Shown here one piece after another: positions 55,310 to 64,000 of a stretch of DNA of 64,000 bases. The notes under the pieces are model-generated. The model worked only from the letters and a program-made list of their open reading frames with translations, did no database searches and had not been told where the DNA came from. Source of the stretch: Prionace glauca (taxonomy: Eukaryota > Chordata > Chondrichthyes > Carcharhiniformes > Carcharhinidae); NCBI GenBank assembly GCA_037974335.1, contig CM075761.1, positions 13,071,543 to 13,135,542 of the forward strand, in the 5' to 3' direction. Position 1 is the stretch's first letter. Every line of letters begins with the position of its first letter. The position numbers were made by a program, and so were the translations under genes.

Positions 55310-55560
55310 TGATTTACTTTGATTTATTTTTGTCACATATTCGTATACAGTGTAAGTATTGTTCCTTGTGCACTATACAGACAGAGCATATCATTCATAG
55401 AGTACATAGGGGAAGGAAAGGAGAGGACACATAATGCAGGGTTGCATGGTATAAAGAAAGGTCACCTTAATATGAGAATGGTCCATTCAAAATCCCAGGA
55501 CAACAGGGATTTTGAATGGACAACAGCTGTTCTTGAATCGGTCGGTATGTGATCTCAGAC
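55310..55560 (-). mobile_element. L2/Rex1-like LINE 3' end
   Basis: 'ttgatttatttttgtcacat', 'gtccattcaaaatcccagga', 'cttgaatcggtcggtatgtg', shorter than 12305-12722. Confidence 0.75.
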
Positions 55561-56637
55561 TTAAATGTTCGTATATATACCTGAACGTGTGTATACAGTT
55601 ATATACCTGAGTGTGTGTATATAGATAAATATTTGAGCGTTTGTTTACATAGTTATATGTGTGAGCATGTGTATATAAATACATACCTGACCTTGTGTGC
55701 ATATGTCGATAAATACCTGAGCACCTGTGAATCGATGTGCGCGCAGAGGTAAATATCTGAGCGTGTTTGTGTCTATGTATATGTATAGGTAAATACCTGA
55801 GTGTGTGTTTACATGTGTGTATATAGATAAATACCTGAGTCTGTCTTTACATATGTGTGTATAGATTTATGTCTGAGTGTGTGTGTGTTTATGTGTGTGT
55901 ACAGGTAAATATCAGAGTGTGTGCGTGCATATGTGTCTGTATAGGTAATTATCTGAACACATGTGTTTCTATATGTATGTACAGGAAAATACCTGAGCAT
56001 GTGTATGTCTATGTGCGTGCATAGATAGATATCCGAGCGTGTGTAAGTCACTGTGTATATACAGGTAAATATATTAGCGTGTTTGTGTCTATGTGCGTGT
56101 TCAGATAAATAGCTGAGCATGTGTGTGAACATATGTGTGTACTGATAAGTATCTAAGTGTGTGTTTCTGTGCGTAGTAAATATCTGTGCGTGTATATGTC
56201 AATGTGCGTGCAGAGATAAATTTCTGAGCATGTGAGTATATATATGTATTTATTGATAAAAATCTGAATGTGTGTTTCCATGTGTAGGTAAATATCAGAT
56301 TGTGTGTGTGCATGTGTGTATAGGTAAATATCTAAGTGTGCGTGTATATGTGTGTGTAGGTAAATATCTAAGTATGCGTGTATGTGCGTGCATAGGTAAA
56401 TATAAGTGTGTGTGTATATGTGTGTATAGGTAAATATCTGAGCGTTTGTGTGTCCCTGTGCATGTATAAATACATATCTGAGTCTGTGTATGTGTGCGTA
56501 TAGAAAAATATCTGAGCGTATGGGTATGTGCATGTATGCATAAATATCTGAGCGTCTGTATGGATAAATATCTGAACGTGTGTGACTACGTGTGTAAAGA
56601 TAAATATCTGAGTGTGTGTGTACAATATATGTCCGTT

Positions 56638-56674
<37 letters not shown>

Positions 56675-56690
56675 GTTTATCTGAACATTT
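55561..56690 (+). repeat. TG-rich degenerate minisatellite
   Basis: About 1.1 kb of loosely repeated units of roughly 40-50 bp, each with 'aaatatctgagcgtgtgtgt' or a variant, ending in a pure (TG)n at 56641-56670. Long His/Thr/Tyr-rich open frames on the minus strand are a by-product. Confidence 0.88.
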
Positions 56691-56889
56691 GTGTGCATTC
56701 GAATTGCACCTGCCCCAGAATAGGTTCGTGTTTGTTACATTCTTCTCCGTTTCGCTTCGTATTTCTGAAAACAAGTACAAATATTTGAAATATGCAACCA
56801 GAAAAATCTCATTCAGCTCATTATCTTCGAAAGAGCTATCTTTTTCGGCCCACCATTTCCCCCTAGGCCTTTCAAGGTTGCTCCTTCAT

Positions 56890-57718
56890 ATCCAGATGTG
56901 ATTTGCTCCCGGGAGGTTATTACTCGCTCCCGTCTCCCTTTTCGGGAAGTGAATCTAGGCATGACCTCTCTAAGGAAAGCAGCAGCGACCAAATGTGTTG
57001 CACCATGGTTGATTCTGCTGCAGAGGGGAGAGATAGAAAAGAGTGTCAGTGCAATACTTACAGGGGATTCAATTGTAAGGGGAATAGACTGACGTTTCTG
57101 CGGCTGCAAACGAGACTCCAGGATGGTATGTTGCCTCCCTGGAGCTGGGGTTAAGGATGTCTTGGAGCAGCTGTAGGACATTCTGAAGGGGGGAGGGCGA
57201 ACAGCCAGTGGTCGTAATGGCCATTGTACAAGCGATATATGTAAGAAAATAACTGAGGTTTTAACAGCAGAATACAGGGAGCAAGGAAGAAAGTTAAGAA
57301 ATCGGGTTCAAAGATAATGATCTCAAGATTTCTACCAGTGCCCCGTGCTGGTCAGAGTAGAAATGAAATAACATATCGGATCAATATGTGGCTGAAGAAA
57401 TGATGTCAGGGGGATGGTTGCAGATTCCTGGAGCATTGGGGCCGGTTCTGGGGAGGTGGAACCTGTACAAATTGGATGGCTTACACCTGGGCAGGACTGG
57501 AACTGATACAAAGCCGAGTGTTGGCAAGAGCGGTTGGGGAGGGTTTAAACTAATATGCCAGGGGATTGGAAACTTATGTAAAGAGCCCTAGAAGGAGCGA
57601 GCTAGGACAGAATGTGGGGAGAATGTTCTAACTGAAGCAAAATGAGGATGATTTTAAAAGGAAGGAGAACTCAGGAGATGTAATGAGAACTCAGAAAGCG
57701 TTAGGAGCCTTTATCTGA
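56890..57718 (+). mobile_element. Old CR1 LINE, ORF1 part
   Basis: Decayed ORF1: ILTGDSIVRGID matches the esterase GDS block of the copy at 7488. Then 'gcctccctggagctggggtt' (LPGARV block) and 'ggttgcagattcctggagca'. It ends at 'agcctttatctgaatgc', the start of the endonuclease (LYLNA), where the next element interrupts. Confidence 0.8.
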
Positions 57719-58895
57719 ATGCTTGCGCACGAGCCGCAAAACCCCAGTCTGCAGGTGCAGTAGATGATCAAGAAGGCGAATGGGATGCTGGCCTTTATAG
57801 CGAGGGGGATTGAATATAAAAGCAGGAGGTCTTGCTGTATAGGGCACTGGTGAGGCCACAGCTGGAGTACTGTGTGCAGTTTTGGTCGCCACACTTGCGC
57901 AAGGATATTTTGACCTTGGAGGGAGTGCAGAGGAGGTTCACTAGGATGATACCGGAGATGAGGGGGTTGGCCTCTGATGAGAGACTAAATTTGGATCTGT
58001 ACTCGTTGGAGTTTAGAAGGCTGCGGGGGGATCTTATAGAGACGTATAACTCAATGAAGGGGATGGATAGGGTAGAGGTAGAGAGATTCTTCCCGCTTAG
58101 AAAGGACAGCAGGACTAGAGGGTACAGCCTCAAGAAAAGGTGGTGGGGGGGATGCAGTTTAGGTCAGACTTGAGGAGGAACTTCTTCATGTGCCCCCCCC
58201 CCCCATCCACTGTCCCATGGCCGTCCACATTGAGGGAAACTCATTTAGCGACAATTTACCACTGCCAATCAGCCTAATAGCACATCTTTGGGGTGTGAGT
58301 GGAAACCGGAGCACCCGGAGAAAACCCACGCAAGCACGGGGAGCATGCGCAAACTCCAACAGACACTGGCCCAAATCCACGTGTCTGCACAGCAATCAGT
58401 GATAGCCACTGAGCTGTCGTCTTGCCCAGTATCTGGTCCAGTTTAAGCACACACTAAGGACATGAGCACTAATGGATGAGGGGGGATCTTATAGAGACGT
58501 AGAAGGATAATGAAGGGGATGGGTAGGGTAGAGGTAGAAAGATTCTTCCCGCTCAGAAAGGACAACAGGACTAGAGGGCACAGCCTCAAGATAAGCGGTG
58601 GGGGGGGAGGGGGGGGGGTGTGCAGTTTAAAACGGAGTTGTGGAGGAACTTCTTCACTCAAAGGCTGGTGAATCTCTGGAATTCTCTGCCCGTTGATGTG
58701 GTGGAGGCTACCTCGCTAAATATATTTAAGACGCGGGTAGATAGGTTTTTGGTAGGCAAGGGAATTAAGGGTTATGGGGAGAAGGCGGGAAAGTGGAACT
58801 GATCCACTTCAGATCAGCCATGATCTTATTGAATGGCGGGGCAGGCTCGAAGGGCTAGATGGCCTACTCCTGCTCCAACTCTTATGTTCTTATTC
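57719..58895 (+). mobile_element. CR1-a LINE pieces nested in the old CR1
   Basis: 57719-58189 and 58462-58895 carry CR1-a RT-tail and 3' UTR sequence, the second restarting at 'gaggggggatcttatagaga' so that about 170 bp is present twice. SINE-3 (58190-58461) lies between. Ends 'ctcttatgttcttatt'. Confidence 0.88.
58190..58461 (-). mobile_element. SINE-3 body
   Basis: Antisense: 'ctaatagcacatctttgggg', 'cacgcaagcacggggagcat', 'tgtcgtcttgcccagtatct'. The tail part is replaced by a C-homopolymer at 58192-58204. Confidence 0.83.
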
Positions 58896-60500
58896 GAAAC
58901 AATATAAATGACGCCACAAATCATTGCAAAAAAGTATGATTTGGACGCCATTACAGAGACATGTTCGCAGGATGGTCACGGCTGGGAGTTGAATATCCAG
59001 GGGTATCAAACTGTTCGGAGTGAGGAACAGAAAGTTAAGGGAATTGGTGAAGCTCTGTTATTTAATGATGAGATTAGGGTGGTAGTGAGTGATAATAAAG
59101 GATCTATGGAAAATAAAGGTAGCATCCATGTTGAAACTAGAATAGAAAGGAGAAAAAGTCTCTGATAGGCGTAGTCTATAAGCCACCAGATACTGACATC
59201 ATGGTGGGTCGAAAAATAAACAAAGAAATAACTGAGACATCTCAAAATGGTGCAGCAATTAGCATGGGGGATTTTAATCACCATATCAATTGGCCACACC
59301 AGGTCGGTCAAGGCAGCCTTGAGGAAAAGTTCATAGAATGTTTTCCCGATAGCTTCCTTGAACAGTATGACGTTGCCGCACCAAAGACTGCTACAAAAGG
59401 TAAACGTGCGCAGTGTTACGGTTAATGTATGAGCACGGATAGAGAATTGGTTAACTAAAAGAAAACAAAGAGTGGGGATAAATGGGTGTTTTTATCTGGT
59501 TGGTGATCAGTGGCTAGTGGTGTGCATCATGGATCAATGTTGGGACCACAATTGTTTACGATTTACATGGATTATTTGGACTTGGGGACCGAGTGTAGTG
59601 CGTCAAAATTCGCAGATGACACTAAGTTGGGTGGAAGAACAATGTGTGCAGAGGATGCTGAAAGTCTGCAAAGGGGTATTAATAGTCTAAGAGAGTGGGT
59701 CAGGGTGTGGCAGATGGAGTACAATGTTGGTAAATATGAGGTCATCCATTTTGGTAGGAAAAACAGCAAAATTGACTTTTATTGAAATAACAACAATGCA
59801 GCATGCTGCTGTGCAGAGGGACCTGGAAGTCCTTGTGCAGGGAGCTCAGGGGCTGGATTGCAAGTGCAGCAGGGAATTCAGAAGACAAATTGAATTTTGC
59901 CCTTCATTCGAGAGAGATGGAGTTTAAAAACTGCGAGATTATGTTACAGCTATATAGGGTGTTGGTGAGGCCACACCTGGAGTAATGTGTACAGTTTTGG
60001 TTCCATATTTGTGAAATGATATATTGGCTCTGGAGGGGGTGCAGAGGAGATTCACTAGGGTGATTCCGGAGTTGACAGGGTTGGCTTATGAAGAGAGACT
60101 GAGTAGACTGGGGCTATAATCATTGGAATTCAGAAGAAACATATAAGATTATGAAGGGAATAGATACGATAGAAGCACGGAAGTTGTTTCCACTGGTGGG
60201 TGAAACTAGGTATGGCCTCAAAATAAGGGGGAGCAGATTTAGGACTGAGTTGAGGAGGAAATTCTTCACACAAAGGGTTGTGAATCTTTGGAATTCCCTG
60301 CCCAGTCGAGCAGTTGCGGCTACCTCATTGAATGTTTTTTTAAGGTAAGGGGAGATACATTTTTAAAAAGTAAATTAATTAAGGGTTATGGTGAGCAGAC
60401 TGGTAAGTGGCGATGAGTCCACGAAACGATCAGCCATGAATTTATTGAATGCGGGGTAGGCTTGACGGGCCAGATGTCCTACTCCTGCTCCAAGTTCTTA
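58896..60500 (+). mobile_element. Old CR1 LINE, ORF2 part
   Basis: Continues the element of 56890: endonuclease (YDLDAITETCSQDGHGWELN, 'gtctataagccaccagatac'), an internal deletion near 59420, then RT from 'gcatcatggatcaatgttgg' with FADDTKLGGRTMCAEDAESL and the C-terminal tail to 60500. Several stops and shifts; much older than CR1-a. Confidence 0.85.
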
Positions 60501-60579
60501 TGGTCGAGTGGAGGTGAGATCAGTTCTACTCCGCAGACTCCTTGGAAGCAGAAAGCTTTTGGACACGAGGTGTCCAAGT

Positions 60580-61570
60580 GTAAATCAGGTGGATTGGCCA
60601 TACTAAATTGTCCCTCAGTGTGCAAAAATGTGCAGGATAGGTGGATTGGCCATGCTAAATTGTCCATTAGTGTGCAAAAATGTGCGGGTTAGGGGGATGG
60701 CCATGTTAAATTGCCCCTTACTGTCCAAAGATGTGCAGGTTAGGGTGGATTGGCCGTGCTAAATTGCCCCTTAGTGTCCAAAGATGTGCAGGTTAGGTGG
60801 ATTGGCTGTGCTAAATTGTCCCTTAGTGTCCAAAGATGTGTAGGTTAGGGTGGATTGGCCGTGCTAAATTGTCCCTTAGTGTCCAAAGATGTGTAGGTTA
60901 GGGTGGATTGGCCGTGCTAAATTGCCCTTTAGTGTCCAAAGATGTGCAGGTTAGGTGGATTGGCCACGCTAAATTGCCCCTTAGTGTCCAAAGATGTGCA
61001 GGTTAGGTGGATTGGCCGTGCTAAATTGTCCCTTAGTGTCCAAAGATGTGTAGGTTAGGGTGGATTGGCCATGCTAAATTGTCCCTTAGTGTCCAAAGAT
61101 GTGCAGGTTAGGTGGATTGGCCGTGCTAAATCGCCCCTTAGTGTCCAAAGATGTGTAGGTTAGGGTGGATTGGCCATGCTAAATTGTCCCTTAGTGTCCA
61201 AAGATGTGTAGGTTAGGGTGGATTGGCCATGCTAAATTGTCCCTTAGTGTCCAAAGATGTGTAGGTTAGGGTGGATTGGCCGTGCTAAATTGCCCCTTAC
61301 TGTCCAAAGATGTGTAGGTTAGGGTGGATTGGCCATGCTAAATTGTCCCTTAGTGTCCAAAGATGTGTAGGTTAGGGGGGATTGGCCATGCTAAATTGTC
61401 CCTTAGTGTCCAAAGATGTGTAGGTTAGGGGGGATTGGCCATGCTAAATTGTCCCTTAGTGTCCAAAGATGTGTAGGTTAGGGTGGATTGGCCGTGCTAA
61501 ATTGTCCCTTAGTGTCTAAAGATGTGTAGGTTAGGGTGGATTGGCCATGATAGGTCGTCCTTAAATGTCA
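60580..61570 (+). repeat. SINE-1-derived minisatellite, 19 units
   Basis: The longest array in the window. About 19 units, mean period 52.4 bp, each with TGGATTGGCCATGCTAAATT and 'agtgtccaaagatgtg', differing mainly by GGTTAGG(G)TGG and TGTCC/TGCCC. It runs into a SINE-1-like end at 61570-61640, so it lies within a SINE-1 copy. Confidence 0.93.
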
Positions 61571-61640
61571 GGATAAATATTTGGGATTAGAAGCTGGGTG
61601 GGACTATTTCGTGCAGGCTCGATGGATCAATAGGCCTTGT

Positions 61641-61983
61641 TCTGTACTGCAAGCATATCCGATCTGTCCACTTGTTTTATCTTCCCCTGTTTACCATCTC
61701 TCTCCCCACCAACTCCACATTCTCACCCACCAATACCCCCTCCCGCCCCTCCCCCCTCCCCCTGTTTTCTCTCTATCGATCCTCAAGTTTTACCCTGGTG
61801 TCGCTTTCTCGGTCAGTCTGTCCCAGCACACTGTTTGCGTCACTTTCACTTTCGCTCTACCTTCAGCGATTGATCACCCTCTGTCTCTCTGTCTCTCTCT
61901 CTGTCCCTCTCTGTCTGTCTGTCTCTCTCTCTCTGTCTGTCTGTCTGTCTCTCTCTGTCTCTCTGTCTGTTCTCTGTCTCCCT

Positions 61984-62025
<42 letters not shown>

Positions 62026-62505
62026 GTCTCTCTGTCTGTCTCTCTCTCTGTCTCTCTCTCTCTCTGTCTCTCTCTCTCTCTGTCTCTCTCTGTCTCTCTG
62101 TCTGTCTCTCTCTCTCTCTCTCTGTCTCCCTCCCTGTCTCTCTCTCTCTGTCTCTCTCTGTCTCTCTGTCTGTCTCTCTCTCTGTCTCTCCCTCTCTCTG
62201 TCTCTCTCTCTCTCCCTTTATTTATTGATTTATCTAATATTCTCCAGCGTTCTACGTTGACAATTCTTGTGTCAGTCACATGGTTCTCCATTTAAATGTC
62301 TATCCATCGCTCTCCAAGAATATTTATTTTGTCGTTTCCTTTTCTCTCTTTCTCAAAATCTCTTTGCTCCCTTATTGGAAATCGAGCTAAATACTTCTGT
62401 ACAAGTTATCTGCTCTGCCTATCTCTCCATCTTTGAACAGCATTCTCTCCGATTGCTGCTCTAACTTTGAATAATTTATTCTGTCAATACATCTGGGACT
62501 TTTTT
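61641..62505 (+). repeat. Duplicated intron block with TC/TCTG tract
   Basis: Flanks match 39960-40440 in gene B and 6300-6660 in gene A. Between them 61877-62215 is a (TC)n/(TCTG)n tract of about 340 bp, against some 30 bp in gene B. The long Ser/Leu-rich open frames here come from the repeat. Confidence 0.9.
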
Positions 62506-62509
62506 TTTC

Positions 62510-62860
62510 ACGCACAGCGTGTTGAGTGGCTGGAACGAGCTGTCAGAAGTAGTAGTAAAAGCGGGTACAATTTTGTATTTTCAAAACATTTTAGACAGTG
62601 ACGTGGTTTGGATGCGTGTGGAGGGATATGGGCCAAACACGGACAAACAAGGCTAGCTTAGTGGTTACAAAAGGGCCGGGATGGACAAGTTGGTCCTACG
62701 TGCCTGTCTCCGTGGTTGTGAGACTCTATTACTCTATGATTCTACTTCGTGCTTTATCCCCCCCCGCCTTTCCCTATGTGCCCCTGTTCAAAAAGTGATC
62801 AGTCCCTCTGTCATGATGTCTCTCCCTTTTCGTTGTGGAAAAGTGTTTTTTAAACTCTCT
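62510..62860 (+). other. Duplicated intron block with old LINE 3' end
   Basis: 'gagtggctggaacgagctgt' to 'gtgagactctattactctat' is the third copy of the LINE end at 6690 and 40460. It is the most diverged of the three. Confidence 0.75.
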
Positions 62861-63500
62861 CGACTGGGAAACACGGTGTCACAATTATTCGCACTGATGC
62901 CTCACATTGCTAATTGCCCCGGGTTCAATTCCGGCCTCGGGAGTTGCCTGTGTGGAGTCTGCACATCCTCCCCGTGTCTGTGTGGGTTTCCTCCGGGTGC
63001 TCCTGTTTCCTCCAAGAGTCGAAAGATGTACGGGTTAGGTTGATTGGCCGTGCTAAATTTACCCCCACCGTCAGGGGGTTTAGCAGGGTGAATTGAGGGC
63101 GGCACGGTAGCACAGTGGTTAGCACTGCTGCTTCACAGCTCCAGGGTCCTGGGTTCGATTCCCGGCTCAGGTCACTGCCTGTGTGGAGTTTGCACATTCT
63201 CTTCGTGTCTGCGTGGGTTTTCTCCGGGTGCTCCGGTTTCCTCCCACAGTCCAAAGATGTGCGGGTTAGGTTCATTGGCTATGCTAAAATTGCCCCTTAG
63301 TATCCTGGGATGTGTAGGTTAGAGGGATTAGCAGGGATATGGGGATAGGGTCTGGGTGGGATTGTGTTCGGTGCAGACTCGATGGGCCGAAGGGCCTGTT
63401 TCTGCACTGTAGGGTTCTAAAAAAAAATACGTGAGGTGACGGGGATAGGGTGGTGCAGACCCGATGGCCCGAAAAGTTTTCTTCTGTATTGTGGGATTGT
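62861..63500 (+). mobile_element. SINE-1 interrupted by a second SINE-1
   Basis: Outer copy: 62875-63094 and 63422-63500 ('gtttagcagggtgaatt' continues as 'aaatacgtgaggtgacgggg'). Inner copy: 63095-63421, complete. Confidence 0.85.
63095..63421 (+). mobile_element. SINE-1, complete reference copy
   Basis: A-box TAGCACAGTGGTTAGCACTG and B-box GGTTCGATTCC in a tRNA-like head (63100-63170), body 'gtgctccggtttcctcccac', middle, 3' part 'actcgatgggccgaagggcc' and an A-rich end. Intact promoter boxes suggest a fairly young copy. Confidence 0.92.
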
Positions 63501-63803
63501 ATGGTTACTCCATCCCTGAATTTTCCATTCATTTCCCACCTCCCCCCCCCACCCCCCGCACCCCCCGCCATTTCTATGGATGCTCTTTTCAAAGAAATGC
63601 TCAGTCTCCCTGTCACTATATCTATCAACCTCGCCTTGCGTTCTGTTGTAAAAATGTTACTCTGTTATATGATGGGAAAGTGTGCAAAACTTTTTGCCAT
63701 TTTCCGGTCAAATTGGACAATTAGATTGAACAAAATCCTTCGCTTGTTTAATTATTTCCACACTTGATTTTCGTTGAGTGAAAGTTTCAATTCTTTTTTG
63801 TAG

Positions 63804-63923
63804 ATTCTCCCTTTTCGACCACCTGTCATTCCCTGTTTTTCTGGCGTTTGCCGGCCGCGGCGCTTCTCCTTCTGGGATTGGTCCTTGTGGCCGGAAGAAT
63901 GATCTGCAGGAACCGGCAGAGAG
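63804..63923 (+). CDS. Gene C, exon 4: connecting peptide and transmembrane segment
   Basis: 40 residues, DSPFSTTCHSLFFWRLPAAA then LLLLGLVLVAG and RMICRNRQR. It is nearly the same as in A and B although the gene C V and C1 exons are very different. The stalk cysteine is kept; Arg15 at the membrane edge and Cys35 (Tyr in A and B) are new. The donor is GTCGCG, weaker than GTAGCG. Assigned to gene C because no other V or C1 exon intervenes and the phase fits; it lies 8.7 kb after C1. The tail exon is outside the window. Confidence 0.75.
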
Positions 63924-64000
63924 GTCGCGATCGTTGGGGGGACGCTGTTACTCCGCGGCTCTCTCAATCCACCCATTCATCAGTGAGTTATTGACACTTC
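63924..64000. other. Gene C intron 4, start
   Basis: Matches the intron after the TM exon in A and B ('ctgttactccg', 'gagttattgacacttc'). Confidence 0.7.

Noticed and set aside
55809-56698. His/Thr/Tyr-rich open frames on the minus strand
   Set aside because: They are by-products of the TG-rich minisatellite. No start context, and all frames look alike.
60580-61570. Regular 52-bp repeats resembling a CRISPR array
   Set aside because: Units are directly adjacent without unique spacers, and the genome is eukaryotic. The unit is SINE-derived.
61581-62295. Ser/Leu/Val-rich open frames over 200 codons
   Set aside because: They are translations of the (TC)n/(TCTG)n tract, open in several frames at once.
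63100-63170. tRNA gene suggested by A-box and B-box
   Set aside because: The head is followed by a SINE body and repeated many times in the window. No complete cloverleaf with intact acceptor stem was found.

Overview
The window is nuclear DNA of a cartilaginous fish, most likely a shark. Three things point there: a tandem set of immunoglobulin-superfamily receptor genes, dense CR1-type LINEs in several age classes, and abundant tRNA-derived SINEs of the kind known from elasmobranchs. Exact species and family names of the repeats cannot be settled from the sequence alone.

Three receptor genes lie head to tail on the + strand. Each has a split leader exon, one exon that reads as a complete variable domain already joined to a J-like strand, a C1-type constant-domain exon, a transmembrane exon and a short cytoplasmic exon. 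Gene A: V 127-465, C1 542-847, TM 11796-11915, tail 12058-12140; its leader is upstream of the window. Gene B: leader 35917-35959, V 36849-37187, C1 37280-37585, TM 41814-41933, tail 42075-42157. Gene C: leader 53728-53782, V 54373-54705, C1 54795-55115, TM 63804-63923; its tail is beyond the window. All internal junctions up to the tail are phase 1 with GT/AG sites, so domains can be joined without frame loss. A and B are recent duplicates whose protein differences sit almost entirely in the three CDR-like loops. C is an old, divergent member. No recombination signals are seen, so these look like non-rearranging, surface-bound VJ-C1 receptors with a membrane-proximal cysteine, an uncharged membrane segment and no ITAM or ITIM.

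Layout: gene A (1-12.1 kb), with an 11-kb C1-TM intron loaded with LINEs and including a nearly full-length CR1 at 7.0-11.3 kb; A-B spacer (12.2-35.9 kb) built of nested LINEs, SINEs and SINE-derived minisatellites; gene B (35.9-42.2 kb), whose introns match those of gene A block for block; B-C spacer (42.2-53.7 kb); gene C (53.7-63.9 kb), whose C1-TM intron holds a TG-rich repeat, an old CR1 with younger insertions, a 19-unit minisatellite and a TC-rich tract, then the same 3' intron block as A and B.

Repeats are labelled here for cross-reference only. CR1-a has 3' tail units like TTATGTTC. CR1-b has tail units like GTTCTATG. CR1-c and CR1-d are related subfamilies. 'L2/Rex1-like' is a second LINE with an AATCAAAT-rich 3' end. 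SINE-1, SINE-2 and SINE-3 are three SINE families. Besides the three receptors, no other host gene was recognised.
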